Assembly (NCBI RefSeq): GCF_014648095.1
Contig: NZ_BMQL01000003.1
Location: forward strand, 1 to 64,000
Direction: 5' to 3'
DNA: 64,000 nucleotides
Source of the DNA: Deinococcus ruber
Lineage (GTDB): Bacteria; Deinococcota; Deinococci; Deinococcales; Deinococcaceae
The notes under the pieces are model-generated. The model was not told the DNA's origin. It saw nothing but the letters and a program-made list of their open reading frames with translations, and made no database searches. The first letter of the stretch is position 1, and every line of letters starts with the position of its first letter. The translations under genes and the position numbers were made by a program. This document shows, in pieces, positions 53,313 to 61,985 of this stretch.

Positions 53313-53377
53313 TGATCGGAAGTTGGAGAGAGAAGTAGGAACGGCGTCTCCGACGAGCTTTCAACCTCTTTTGTCTC
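53313..53377. repeat. Copy of the dispersed non-coding repeat
   Basis: The segment running from ggaagttggagagagaagta to aacggcgtctccgacgagct and tttcaacctctttt shares both halves with the 31.4-kb element, but here they are joined directly, while at 31.4 kb about 55 bp separate them. A related version lies at 8031-8077 and an inverted part at 19117-19140. Confidence 0.6.
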
Positions 53378-53412
53378 CCCGCCTTTTCCACTGAATGCTC
53401 TAGCAAATCGAT

Positions 53413-53447
53413 AAAAGCCGCCCGAGCAGATGCGTGGGCGGCTTTTT
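53413..53447. terminator. Bidirectional hairpin between darA and the M42 peptidase
   Basis: aaaagccgccc (53413-53423) pairs perfectly with gggcggctttt (53436-53446) and continues into a fifth T. The A/T ends make it usable in both directions. Confidence 0.85.
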
Positions 53448-53458
53448 GTCGGAACGTG

Positions 53459-54517
53459 TTATCTGCGGGTGTAGTCCTGCTCGCCGTCCAGGCTGCCGAC
53501 CCAGCCCGCGATGATGTCGATGCACGCCTGCACGTCTGACAGGCGAACCATTTCGTTGGGGGAGTGCATGTAGCGGTTGGGAATGCTGACCACCGCCGCA
53601 GGCACACCCGTACGCACCAACGCCAGGGTGTCGTTGTCGGTGCCGGTGTAGCGCGGGTTGGCCGAGAGGGTGTATGCAACCCCGGTCTTGGCGGCCACTG
53701 CCTTCATCTGGCGCAGAATGACCGGATTGACCATCGAGCCGACGGCCAGATTTGCGCCGCTGCCGAACGGCACCACGCCGTATTTCTTCTCGTTCACGCC
53801 CGGCTGGTTGGTTTCGTGCGTCACGTCTACGACCACGCCCGCCGACGGATTCAGGCGGTAGCCGCTGACCTGTGCGCCGAAGCAGCCGATTTCCTCCTGC
53901 GAGGTGCCCACCGCGACCACGTGGCGTGTCACGCCCGCTGCTTTCATGGCCCGCAGCGCTTCCAGCACCACGAAGGCTCCGGCGCGGTTGTCGAGCGCCT
54001 TGCTGATCAGGTGGCCGTTCACTTCCAGCGGCGGCTGCTCGATCACGCCCACCGTGCCCACCGAAATGCGGCGTTTGACTTCCTCGACATCGAGGGCAGT
54101 GTCGATCCACAGGTCTTCGAGCTTGCTGGCCTTGCTGCGCTCGTCGCCTTCCATGACGTGAATCGCCTTCTTCCCGATCACGCCCAGAATGTCACCCTCA
54201 TCGGCCAGCAGCCGAATGCGCTGCCCGACCAGCACCTGCGGATCCCAGCCGCCGACGCCCATAAACGCCAGCATGCCCTTATCGTCGATATGCGACACCA
54301 TCAGCCCGATCTCGTCGATGTGGCCCATCAGCACAATCGGCTGGCTGTCTGTGCCCGCTGCGGGCGGATTGATCTCGGCGTACACGTTGCCGTAGTGATC
54401 TTCGTGAACGTGGTCGGCAAAGCCCTGGGCTTCCTGTGTCCAGATGGCAGACGCGCGGGCTTCGCAACCACTGGGAGCGGCGGCGGTGAGGAGGGCCTTC
54501 AGAAAATCGAGATTCAC
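53459..54517 (-). CDS. M42 family glutamyl aminopeptidase
   Basis: A cytoplasmic di-metal aminopeptidase (TET-type dodecamers in relatives) that trims peptides. All expected residues are visible in 352 residues: H66 in M-G-H-I-D-E-I-G, D176 in D-N-R-A-G-A, catalytic E208 and ligand E209 in Q-E-E-I-G, D231 in V-V-D-V-T-H, and H318 in R-Y-M-H-S-P. GTG 54517 is preferred to the longer frame because TACACT lies 7 nt upstream. Specificity within the family is not predictable. Confidence 0.95.
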   Translation of the reverse strand: MNLDFLKALLTAAAPSGCEARASAIWTQEAQGFADHVHEDHYGNVYAEINPPAAGTDSQPIVLMGHIDEIGLMVSHIDDKGMLAFMGVGGWDPQVLVGQRIRLLADEGDILGVIGKKAIHVMEGDERSKASKLEDLWIDTALDVEEVKRRISVGTVGVIEQPPLEVNGHLISKALDNRAGAFVVLEALRAMKAAGVTRHVVAVGTSQEEIGCFGAQVSGYRLNPSAGVVVDVTHETNQPGVNEKKYGVVPFGSGANLAVGSMVNPVILRQMKAVAAKTGVAYTLSANPRYTGTDNDTLALVRTGVPAAVVSIPNRYMHSPNEMVRLSDVQACIDIIAGWVGSLDGEQDYTRR

Positions 54518-54524
54518 GCGGGGC

Positions 54525-54530
54525 AGTGTA
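54525..54530 (-). promoter_or_regulatory. Leaderless-type -10 (TACACT) of the M42 peptidase
   Basis: TACACT on the minus strand ends 7 nt before the GTG at 54517. Confidence 0.45.
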
Positions 54531-54596
54531 GCGCAACGCTCGTTAGGACAGCGTATCTTTGCGGGCGTTCGTGCGCTGCCTCGCCGCTTCACCGCC

Positions 54597-54602
54597 TATC
54601 AT
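54597..54602 (+). promoter_or_regulatory. Leaderless-type -10 (TATCAT) of cobS
   Basis: TATCAT ends 8 nt before the ATG at 54611. Confidence 0.35.
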
Positions 54603-54610
54603 GGCTCCCG

Positions 54611-55339
54611 ATGCCTTCCGGGTTCCGTACTTCTGTCCTTCGCCCCGCGCTGCTGGCCCTCACCTTCCTGACGACCTTTCCGTTCCCGCCGATCATGGAG
54701 ATTCGTGACGGCGAGTTTGCGCGGGCGAGCGGGTTCTATCCGCTGGCGGGCTGGGCGGTGGGCGGGCTGGTGGCGGCGCTGCTGTGGCTGCCGCTGCCCA
54801 TTCCGGCGGGTGTGAAGGCGGCGCTGGTGCTCGCTGCGTGGCTGGCGGCCACCGGACTGCTGCATTTCGATGGGCTGGTGGACAGTGCCGACGCGGTGTT
54901 TGCCATGAAATCGCCGGAAAAGCGCCTGGAAATTCTGCGCGACGTGCATGTTGGAGCTTTCGGACTGGCGACGGGCGGGCTGACGCTGCTGGTGTGGTGG
55001 AGCCTGCTGGCCTCGGCCCGCCCCACCGATGCGCTGCTGGCGGCAGTGGCGGCCCGAACCGTGCTGCTGGCCCCCATGAACGCGTTTCCGGCGGCGCGGG
55101 TGGAAAGCATCGGGGCACGTTCACGCGAGGGAAACTGGATGCTGGCGGTACTGCTGGCTGCCCCCGCGCTGCTGTTGCCGGGTGGCCCGCTGGCGTTCGT
55201 GGCGGCACTGCTCGCCGCGCTGCTGGTGGCCCGCTTCTGCGCCTCGCGGCTGGGCGGCGGCATCAACGGCGACGTATACGGCGCGTGCGTGACGGTGGCC
55301 GAGTTGAGCGTGCTGCTGGCGCTCCAGTGGGGCCGCTGA
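54611..55339 (+). CDS. cobS: Adenosylcobinamide-GDP ribazoletransferase (cobalamin-5'-phosphate synthase)
   Basis: An integral membrane enzyme that joins adenosylcobinamide-GDP to alpha-ribazole(-phosphate), the last assembly step of cobalamin. The 242 residues show L-T-F-L-T-T-F-P near the start, the hallmark [10 protein letters not shown] metal motif, and R-D-V-H-V-G-A-F-G, with about six hydrophobic helices. It is 2 nt from the next gene. It lies upstream of the riboswitch and so is outside its control. Confidence 0.96.
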   Translation: MPSGFRTSVLRPALLALTFLTTFPFPPIMEIRDGEFARASGFYPLAGWAVGGLVAALLWLPLPIPAGVKAALVLAAWLAATGLLHFDGLVDSADAVFAMKSPEKRLEILRDVHVGAFGLATGGLTLLVWWSLLASARPTDALLAAVAARTVLLAPMNAFPAARVESIGARSREGNWMLAVLLAAPALLLPGGPLAFVAALLAALLVARFCASRLGGGINGDVYGACVTVAELSVLLALQWGR

Positions 55340-55341
55340 GC

Positions 55342-55935
55342 GTGCAGCCGTCTGGCCTGCTCGACCTGTACCTGATCCGCCACGCCCAGACCGCGCCCAA
55401 TGCCGAGCGGCGCTATCCGGCGGCAGGCGAGGACGCGCCTTTGAGCGAGCAGGGAAGACGGCAGGCGGCGGCGCTACGGCTTCCGCTGGCAGACGTGGTG
55501 TACGCCTCGCCCACGCTGCGGGCCGTGCAGACCGCCGAAGGTGCCGGATTCGCGGTAGACGTGCAGACGGCGGCCCTGCTGGAAGCGGCGTTCGGCAGCA
55601 TGCATGGGCGCACCTGGGCCGAACTGGAGGCCGAGTACGGCGCGGCCCCGGCGAGCTGGATTCGCGCCCTGAGCGACCCCGACAGCCACGCGGGGCCGCC
55701 CGGCGGCGAGAGCGGCGCGGCCTTTCACGGGCGGGTGCGCGTCTGGCTGGAGACGTTGCCTGACAGCGGCACGGTGCTGGCGTTCTCGCATCTGGGCACG
55801 GTGCTGGCGGCGCTGCGCCTGACAGTGGGGCTGCGGGCCGCCGAACTGCCGCCGTGCAGTGTGGCGCATCTGCGGCACTCGGGCGGCGCGTGGTGGCTGG
55901 TCAGCCTGCGCCCCGGCCCTGAACCGCTGCGCTGA
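55342..55935 (+). CDS. cobC: Alpha-ribazole-phosphatase-type histidine phosphatase
   Basis: 197 residues of the histidine-phosphatase superfamily. L-I-R-H-A-Q gives R13 and the phosphorylated H14; [13 protein letters not shown] is typical of CobC/phosphoglycerate-mutase-like enzymes, and A-F-S-H-L-G-T supplies the second His. It probably dephosphorylates alpha-ribazole-5'-phosphate or cobalamin-5'-phosphate, as its placement directly after cobS suggests. GTG start 2 nt after the cobS stop. Confidence 0.88.
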   Translation: MQPSGLLDLYLIRHAQTAPNAERRYPAAGEDAPLSEQGRRQAAALRLPLADVVYASPTLRAVQTAEGAGFAVDVQTAALLEAAFGSMHGRTWAELEAEYGAAPASWIRALSDPDSHAGPPGGESGAAFHGRVRVWLETLPDSGTVLAFSHLGTVLAALRLTVGLRAAELPPCSVAHLRHSGGAWWLVSLRPGPEPLR

Positions 55936-55963
55936 TTGACTGCGGCGCGGGGGCGTGTGCTAC

Positions 55964-56128
55964 CTTCCCTTCACCTGGCGTCCTGCCGCCTCCAACGGCG
56001 GGGCTGGGCGCAGTGTTTGCGTCCGATGGGGAAGTCCGGTGAGATTCCGGCGCTGTTCCGCAGCGGTATTTGCAGGCTCAGACGCAATTCGCGTCGTGCC
56101 CGCATCAGCCCGAATGCCACCAGGGAAG
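55964..56128 (+). ncRNA. Cobalamin (adenosylcobalamin) riboswitch
   Basis: The conserved core ggggaagtccggtgagattc at 56028-56047 continues ccggcgctgttccgcagcgg (56048-56066), matching the GGGAA-CCGGTGAAAATCCGGCGCTG-CCGCAACTG pattern. The B12-box-like cagcccgaatgccacc lies at 56105-56120. The closing helix P1 is cttccct (55964-55970) with agggaag (56122-56128). High B12 should favour the terminator 100 nt downstream and shut off btuF and the late cob genes. Confidence 0.92.
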
Positions 56129-56229
56129 ACGCCCGCCCACACAGCGCGGCGCGTCACCTCTCGACGATAGGGGGCAACAGGACGTGTGAACTGAAGGCGA
56201 CCGTGTGAAGGCTCTGGTCGTCGCCCTTT

Positions 56230-56257
56230 CCGCCCTGGCCCATCCGGGGCGGTTTTT
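56230..56257 (+). terminator. Expression-platform terminator of the riboswitch
   Basis: ccgccct (56230-56236) pairs with ggggcgg (56246-56252) followed by five T. It lies between the aptamer and the btuF ATG at 56300, as expected for transcriptional control. Confidence 0.8.
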
Positions 56258-56299
56258 CGTGCGCCAGCTCCGGACGTTTGCCTGCACGCGGGTTCATCC

Positions 56300-57172
56300 A
56301 TGAAAACGAATCTCTCCAGACTGATTTCACTGCTGCTGCTCTCCGGCGTTGCCCACGCCACCACCTACCCGCTGACCATCACTGACGATCTGGGGCGCAG
56401 CATTACGCTGCTGCGCGAGCCGAAGCGCATCGTGGCGATGCTGCCCAGCCACACCGAGACGCTGTTCGCCATCGGAGCGGGCGGCAAACTGGTGGGCATC
56501 GACAGTTACAGCAATTTCCCCAAGGCCGAAACCGACCGGCTTCCCAAGGTGGGCAGCGGCTATCAACCCAACATCGAGGCGATTGTGGCGCTGAAACCCG
56601 ATCTGGTGCTGGCCGACGAATCGGGAAGCTCGCGCCTGACCGAGAAGCTGGTAAAGGCGGGCCTGACGGTGTACGGCGGCACCGCCCAGACGTATACCGA
56701 GGTCTTCGACAAGATCGCGGTGCTGGGCCGCCTGACCAACCACGAGGCCGGAGCCACCCGCCTGATCACCACCATGCGGAACGATATGAACGCCGTGGCC
56801 GCCCGGCTGGCAGGCGCGGCGCAGGTCAGCGTATACGACGAGATCGACCCCACGCCCTACAGCGTCGGCCCGAACAGCTTTATCGGCGTGCTGCTGAGCA
56901 GAGCGGGTGGCCGCAACATCATTCCCGGCGGGTTGGGCGACTTTCCGCGCATTTCACCGGAACTCGTGGTCAAGGCCAACCCCAGCGTGATGATCGGCCT
57001 GAGCCTGAAAGACGCCCAGGCGCGGCCCGGCTGGAATACCCTGAGTGCGGTCGCGGCGGGCCGGGTCTTTCAGCCGACCCCGGAAGAAAACGACGCGCTC
57101 TCACGGCCTGGCCCCCGGCTAGCGGTGGCGCTGCGTGCCCTGGCCAAATTTCTGCACCCCGAGAGGTTCTGA
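56300..57172 (+). CDS. btuF: Cobalamin/corrinoid ABC transporter substrate-binding protein
   Basis: 290 residues with a signal peptide (1-20, ends A-H-A) and the two-lobed helical-backbone binding fold of BtuF-type proteins. [19 protein letters not shown] near the start and the L-K-P-D-L-V-L-A motif are typical. Position directly behind a B12 riboswitch makes corrinoid uptake the most likely role. BtuC and BtuD are not encoded in this window. It shares one base with the next gene (TGATG). Confidence 0.9.
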   Translation: MKTNLSRLISLLLLSGVAHATTYPLTITDDLGRSITLLREPKRIVAMLPSHTETLFAIGAGGKLVGIDSYSNFPKAETDRLPKVGSGYQPNIEAIVALKPDLVLADESGSSRLTEKLVKAGLTVYGGTAQTYTEVFDKIAVLGRLTNHEAGATRLITTMRNDMNAVAARLAGAAQVSVYDEIDPTPYSVGPNSFIGVLLSRAGGRNIIPGGLGDFPRISPELVVKANPSVMIGLSLKDAQARPGWNTLSAVAAGRVFQPTPEENDALSRPGPRLAVALRALAKFLHPERF

Positions 57173-57831
57173 TGACCGATGAAGCCGACAACGCTGCCGC
57201 CCCCGAAGACGCCACCACCCCACCGGACGACACCGCCGCCCGCCGCGAACAGGCCATGCGCGAGCTGACCGCCGCCAGAGACAGCCACCAGAAGCGCGAG
57301 GACATCAGCAAGGGGCGGCGCGGTCTGGTGATCGTGAATACCGGCAACGGCAAGGGCAAGACCACCGCCGCGCTCGGCCTGATGCTGCGGGCGCACGGGC
57401 GGGGGCTGCGAGTCAAGATGTTCCAGTTTCTGAAGCACGAGAGCGCCAAATTTGGGGAACACCGCACGCTCGACGCGCTGGGCATCGCGTATCAGGGGCT
57501 GGGCGACGGGTTCACCTGGCGTTCCCGCGACCTGGAGAACACCGCCAGCCTCGCGCAGCACGGCTGGGAACTCGCCAGCGCCGCCATCCTGAGCGGTGAG
57601 TACGATCTGGTGGTGCTCGACGAGTTCACGTATCCGCTCACGTATGGCTGGGTGGCCTGGGCCGACGTGCAGGCCACCTTGCAGGCCCGCGACCCCCTGA
57701 TGCACGTGGTCATCACCGGGCGTGACGCCCTGCCGGAACTGATCGCCCTTGCCGACACCGTCAGCGAGGTGCAGCCGCTGAAGCACGCCTACGACGCGGG
57801 CATCGGAGCGCAGCGGGGCGTGGAGTACTGA
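57172..57831 (+). CDS. cobO: Cob(I)yrinic acid a,c-diamide adenosyltransferase (CobO/BtuR)
   Basis: Adds the adenosyl group to reduced corrinoids. The 219 residues begin with a 45-residue acidic/charged extension, then the P-loop [10 protein letters not shown] at 56-65, followed by the BtuR motifs [14 protein letters not shown] and V-V-L-D-E-F-T-Y. The ATG overlaps the btuF stop by 1 nt. Confidence 0.95.
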   Translation: MTDEADNAAAPEDATTPPDDTAARREQAMRELTAARDSHQKREDISKGRRGLVIVNTGNGKGKTTAALGLMLRAHGRGLRVKMFQFLKHESAKFGEHRTLDALGIAYQGLGDGFTWRSRDLENTASLAQHGWELASAAILSGEYDLVVLDEFTYPLTYGWVAWADVQATLQARDPLMHVVITGRDALPELIALADTVSEVQPLKHAYDAGIGAQRGVEY

Positions 57832-57833
57832 GC

Positions 57834-59192
57834 GTGCCAGAAGCAGCCCCGCTCGCTGTGGGGCCGATTTCGCTGGTCATCGCTGCGCCGTCTTCGGGCA
57901 GTGGCAAAACCACGGTGGCCTCGCTGCTGTGCTGGGCGTTCCGGCAGCGCGGCCTGTCGGTCATGCCCTACAAGCTGGGGCCGGATTACCTCGACCCCAC
58001 GCATCTGGCGCGGGCGGCGGGGCAACCAGCTCGCACCCTCGACACCTTCCTGCTGGGCCGCGAGCGGGTCGAGGCGCTGTTTGCCCGCAGTGCGGCGGGG
58101 GCCGAAGTCTGCGTGCTGGAAGGCGTGATGGGCCTGTACGACGGGCGCGATCCGGCCAGCGACGAGCATTCCACCGCCGATCTGGCCAGCCTGCTGAACA
58201 TTCCCGTCGTGCTGGTGATCGATGCGTCGGGCATGGCGCGGACGGTGGCGGCTGTTGCCAGCGGCCTGAAGAACTTTGGCAGCGCGAACGTGATCGGGGT
58301 GATTCTCAACCGGGTCGGAAGCGCTTATCACGCCGAGCTGTGCGAAACCGCGCTGGCTCAGGTGGGGCTGCCGCTGCTGGGCTTCGTGCTGACCGACGCG
58401 GCGCTGCACCTGCCAGAGCGTCATCTGGGGCTGCTGAGTGCCGAACTGGCCCACTGGGACGAGGCGGCGGCAATGCGGGCGGCCCAGCATCTGCGGCTGG
58501 ACGCGATTCTGGAAGCGGCGACGCCGCAGCGGGCCGCGCTGCCCGTGGCGCTCCCGGCGCGTCCCCATGTTCGCGCCCGCATCGGTTACGCGCTCGACGA
58601 GGCCTTTCATTTCTACTATCCTGACGCGCTCGACGAACTGCGGCTGGCGGGTGCGGAACTGGTCGCCTTCAGCCCGCTGCACGGGGCGGGCCTGCCTCCA
58701 GATATCGGCGGGCTGCTGCTGGGCGGCGGCTACCCCGAGGCGCACGCGGTCCAGCTCAGCGCCAACGCACCGATGCGGGCGGCGGTGGCGCAGTTTGCGG
58801 CCAGCGGGCGGCCCGTGGTGGCTGAATGCGGCGGCCTGATGTATCTGGCGGAGCATCTGGAAGACGACGCGGGGCAGCGACACCCGATGTGCGGCGTGGT
58901 GCCGTACCGAACGCGCATGGCTCCGCGCCTGACGCTCGGCTACCGCGAGGCCACCGCGCTTGTCTCCAGCCCGCTGCTTCAGGGGGGCCAGTCGGTGCGC
59001 GGCCACGAATTTCATCACAGCGTTTTGACGCATGCCCCGACCCGGCCCGCCTACCGCTGGGCCGACCATGCCGAGCAGGTCTGCGAGGAAGGCTACGCTG
59101 CCGGAAATGTGCTGGCGAGCTATCTGCACCTGCACTACGCCGCCGACAGCGCTGTGGCGCGGCGTTTCGTGGATGCCTGCGTGAAGGGATGA
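57834..59192 (+). CDS. cobB: Cobyrinic acid a,c-diamide synthase (CobB/CbiA)
   Basis: Glutamine-dependent amidation of carboxylates a and c. The 452 residues have an N-terminal dethiobiotin-synthetase-like ATPase domain with P-S-S-G-S-G-K-T-T at 19-27, and a C-terminal class-I glutamine amidotransferase domain with nucleophile C332 in A-E-C-G-G-L and the H-H motif of F-H-H-S. GTG start 2 nt after cobO. It could act on cobyrinate or hydrogenobyrinate; the presence of an anaerobic or aerobic ring pathway cannot be judged here. Confidence 0.95.
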   Translation: MPEAAPLAVGPISLVIAAPSSGSGKTTVASLLCWAFRQRGLSVMPYKLGPDYLDPTHLARAAGQPARTLDTFLLGRERVEALFARSAAGAEVCVLEGVMGLYDGRDPASDEHSTADLASLLNIPVVLVIDASGMARTVAAVASGLKNFGSANVIGVILNRVGSAYHAELCETALAQVGLPLLGFVLTDAALHLPERHLGLLSAELAHWDEAAAMRAAQHLRLDAILEAATPQRAALPVALPARPHVRARIGYALDEAFHFYYPDALDELRLAGAELVAFSPLHGAGLPPDIGGLLLGGGYPEAHAVQLSANAPMRAAVAQFAASGRPVVAECGGLMYLAEHLEDDAGQRHPMCGVVPYRTRMAPRLTLGYREATALVSSPLLQGGQSVRGHEFHHSVLTHAPTRPAYRWADHAEQVCEEGYAAGNVLASYLHLHYAADSAVARRFVDACVKG

Positions 59193-60085
59193 AGCGCCGC
59201 GTGATGGTGCTGGCATTGCTGCTGGACGCGCTGGGTGAGCCGCCTCCGCCGCTGCATCCGGTGGTCTGGATGGGCAACTTTCTGAAGTGGGCGCGGCGGC
59301 AGTGGCAGGCAGAGCAGCCCGGTTCGCGGCGGCTGGAAGGGGCGGCGTGGTGGAGCGTGGGCGCACTGGCCGCAGGCGGCGCGGGTCTGAGCGCTGCCCG
59401 CCTGCCGTGGCTGGCTCAGGGCGTGCTGCTCAAGCCGCTGCTGGCGCGGCGGGCACTGTTCGGGGCGGCGGGTGAGGTGGCGCGGGCGCTGACCGCCGAG
59501 AACCTGCCGGAAGCGCGGCGCCTGCTGGCGTGGCATCTGGTCAGCCGCGACACCGCCGAGCTGAGCGCCTCTGAGGTGGCAGCGGCTGTCATCGAGAGCG
59601 TGTCCGAGAACCTGTCGGACAGCGTGATTGCCCCGCTGCTGGCGTACCGCTGGGGCGGGCTGGGAGCGGCGGCCCTGTACCGCTACGCCAACACCGCCGA
59701 CGCCATGTGGGGCTACCGCACGCCCGACCTGGAAGACGCGGGCAGGTGTGCTGCCCGTGCCGACGACGCCCTGAACCTGCTGCCCTCGCGCCTGACCGCT
59801 GGCTGCGCCGCCCTCGCCGCCGGGCTGCCGGGCTTCGCTGGTCGGGCGGCCTGGAACATCTGGCGCAGCGACGCCCGCTCAACCAGCAGCCCCAATGCCG
59901 GGCAGCCGATGTCGGTGTTTGCGGGGGCGCTGGGCGTGCGGCTGGAGAAGCGCGGGAATTACGTTCTGAATGCGGCGGGCAGAGCGCCGGACGTGCAGGA
60001 CGTGTGGCGGGCGCTGCGGCTGGCCCGCTGGACACTGGCACTGGCGCTGGGGCTGCTGCTGGCCGGAAGGAGCCGCCTTGCCTGA
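59189..60085 (+). CDS. cbiB: Adenosylcobinamide-phosphate synthase (CbiB)
   Basis: Membrane enzyme attaching the aminopropanol (phosphate) arm to adenosylcobyric acid. The 298 residues show [20 protein letters not shown], the family N-terminal signature, [14 protein letters not shown], and [12 protein letters not shown] overlaps cobB by 4 nt, which fixes the start within a longer frame. Confidence 0.95.
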   Translation: MKRRVMVLALLLDALGEPPPPLHPVVWMGNFLKWARRQWQAEQPGSRRLEGAAWWSVGALAAGGAGLSAARLPWLAQGVLLKPLLARRALFGAAGEVARALTAENLPEARRLLAWHLVSRDTAELSASEVAAAVIESVSENLSDSVIAPLLAYRWGGLGAAALYRYANTADAMWGYRTPDLEDAGRCAARADDALNLLPSRLTAGCAALAAGLPGFAGRAAWNIWRSDARSTSSPNAGQPMSVFAGALGVRLEKRGNYVLNAAGRAPDVQDVWRALRLARWTLALALGLLLAGRSRLA

Positions 60086-61097
60086 GCCGCTGCACCCACA
60101 CCTTCCAGCGGTGCGGCACGGCGGCCCCGATGGAGGAGCCGCCCAGCTCGATTTCAGCGTGAATGCCAATCCCTATGGCCCGAATCCGCTGCTGCTGCAA
60201 GCTCTGCGGGCTGCCGACCATGCGGAGTATCCAGACCCCAGCTATCTGTCGCTGCGTTCCGCACTGGCCGACTGGCACGGCGTCGGGGCGGATCAGGTCG
60301 TTCCGGCAGTGGGCGCGTCCGAGCTGCTGCACCGCGTGGTGCGGGCGTATGTGGGGCCGGGCGACCGGGTGCTGAGCGTCCTGGCTCCGTTTGGCGAATT
60401 CGGGCGGGCGGCAGCGCTGGCCCGCACACGGCTGGACGTGGTTTCGCTGGAGGCGGCTGCCGCAGCGGTGCAGCCGGGCATCAGCATGGTGTACCTGGGC
60501 CACCCACACAACCCCAGCGGGCAGCGGCTGACGGGGGCAGCGCTGGCGGCCCTGGCCCACGCCTGCCAGCGGGCCGATGCGCTGCTGGTGCTCGATCTGG
60601 CGTATGCCCCCTTCCTGCCCGGCCCGCCGACCTTTGCCGACCTGCCCGCCGCGCTGCATCTGTATTCTCCCGGCAAGGCACACGGGCTGGTGGGCGCTCG
60701 CCCGGCGTATGCGCTGGCTCCGGCGGGCGTGGCGGCGGCGCTGTACAATCTGGCCCCTGCCTGGGCGCTTCCCGCTGGCACGGCGGCGCTGCTGGAAGCC
60801 CTGCCGGGCGCTCAGACCTATCTGGCCGCCACCCTGCCGCTGGTGGCCCGCCACGCCGCCGACCTCGCCCACGCGCTCTCGGAGGTTGCAGCGGTGCAGC
60901 ACCACGGTGCGCCCTATCTGCTGCTGGAGGTCGGAAATGCGGCGCGGGTGGCGGCCGATCTGCTGGCCCAGGGGCTGCGGGTGCGCGACTGCGCCAGCTA
61001 TGGCCTGCCGGGGCATCTGCGCCTTTCGGCGCGCCTGCCGCCCGACAATGCCCGCCTGCTCGCCGCCTTGCGGCAAACTCTGAGTCATGGGAGATAG
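60078..61097 (+). CDS. cobD: Threonine-phosphate decarboxylase (CobD) / class-II aminotransferase fold
   Basis: PLP enzyme making (R)-1-amino-2-propanol phosphate from threonine phosphate. The 339 residues have [11 protein letters not shown] at 25-35, a G-H-P-H-N-P-S-G motif with N145, and PLP lysine K200 in [12 protein letters not shown]. The start is TTG 60078 with GGAAGGAG 5 nt upstream, overlapping the cbiB stop by 8 nt. Histidinol-phosphate aminotransferase is a look-alike, but the context points to CobD. Confidence 0.9.
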   Translation: MPEPLHPHLPAVRHGGPDGGAAQLDFSVNANPYGPNPLLLQALRAADHAEYPDPSYLSLRSALADWHGVGADQVVPAVGASELLHRVVRAYVGPGDRVLSVLAPFGEFGRAAALARTRLDVVSLEAAAAAVQPGISMVYLGHPHNPSGQRLTGAALAALAHACQRADALLVLDLAYAPFLPGPPTFADLPAALHLYSPGKAHGLVGARPAYALAPAGVAAALYNLAPAWALPAGTAALLEALPGAQTYLAATLPLVARHAADLAHALSEVAAVQHHGAPYLLLEVGNAARVAADLLAQGLRVRDCASYGLPGHLRLSARLPPDNARLLAALRQTLSHGR

Positions 61098-61908
61098 ACG
61101 GATGGTGAACGCGGAAGCATCGGGCAGGCGTGTGCTGGTCACGGGCGGTACCGGCAATCTGGGCCGCCGAGTCGTGCCGGAACTGCTGCGGGCTGGTCTG
61201 AGGGTGCGGGTCCTGACGCGCCGACCTGCTCCGGCAGAGGTGACGGGTTCCGGATGGCAACACGTCGAGTGGCAGCAGGGTGATTATCACAGCGGCGCGG
61301 GTCTGGCAGCGGCGCTGGACGATGTAGATACGCTGCTGCACACTGCCCACGATCCTCAGCATCCGGCGCAGGACCTGCTCGGCGTCGAGCGCCTGCTGGG
61401 GTACAGCCGTGCGGCGGGGCTTCGGCATTTTGTTCAGGTGGGCATCGTCGGGGCCGCGCAGGTGCGGGGATTTGCCTACTACGCCGCCAAAACCCGCGCC
61501 GAGACGCTGGTGGCACATAGCGGCCTTGCGTCTTCGGTGTTTCGGGCCACCCAGTTTCACAGCTTTGTCGCGTCGCTGCTGCTGGGTCTGGAGCGCCTGC
61601 CGGTGGCGGTTGTTCCGGCTGGAACCCTGCAACCTGTCGATATCACAGAAGTCGCGCAGGCACTGGCCCGCCATGTGATCCGGGCCGAGACAGGCAGCGA
61701 GGAGTTCGCCGGGCCGGAGATTCTCAGCATTGCCGACCTGACCCGCCTGCATCTGGCGGCGCGGGGGCTGCACAGGCGCGTGGTGCCTGTTCGGTTGCCC
61801 CTCGCGGCGCTGCGGGCTGTCGAGGCGGGCGTACTGACCAGCAGCAGCGCAGCACGGGGGCAGGTCACGTTCGAGCAGTGGCTGGAGGGTCAGGTTCGTG
61901 GAGGCTAA
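61087..61908 (+). CDS. NmrA/SDR-type NAD(P)-binding protein inserted in the cob operon
   Basis: 273 residues of the atypical short-chain dehydrogenase type. V-L-V-T-G-G-T-G-N-L-G-R-R is the Rossmann motif, and Y-Y-A-A-K replaces the usual Y-x3-K spacing. The enzyme class is NAD(P)H-dependent reductase or NmrA-like regulator; no known cobalamin step needs it. It overlaps the cobD stop by 11 nt if ATG 61087 is used (ATG 61102 is an alternative), so it is probably part of the operon. Confidence 0.8.
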   Translation: MGDRRMVNAEASGRRVLVTGGTGNLGRRVVPELLRAGLRVRVLTRRPAPAEVTGSGWQHVEWQQGDYHSGAGLAAALDDVDTLLHTAHDPQHPAQDLLGVERLLGYSRAAGLRHFVQVGIVGAAQVRGFAYYAAKTRAETLVAHSGLASSVFRATQFHSFVASLLLGLERLPVAVVPAGTLQPVDITEVAQALARHVIRAETGSEEFAGPEILSIADLTRLHLAARGLHRRVVPVRLPLAALRAVEAGVLTSSSAARGQVTFEQWLEGQVRGG

Positions 61909-61936
61909 GGGATCAGCGGGTCAGGTGAGGTCGGAA

Positions 61937-61964
61937 GTTCTGGTTCCTGCGCGAAGGCCAGAAC
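61937..61964. terminator. Weak hairpin before cobQ
   Basis: gttctgg (61937-61943) pairs with ccagaac (61958-61964) around a 14-nt loop in the 77-bp gap. No T-run; may be an mRNA processing or attenuation stem. Confidence 0.3.
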
Positions 61965-61985
61965 TCGGCACGATCAGGACTGTGC

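Larger units (their letters stand above)
55936..56299 (+). promoter_or_regulatory. 364-bp leader region of the cob operon containing the B12 riboswitch
   Basis: No gene. It holds the cobalamin riboswitch (55964-56128), an intrinsic terminator (56230-56257) and the btuF leader. The promoter should lie between 55936 and 55964; I could not identify it with confidence. Confidence 0.7.
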
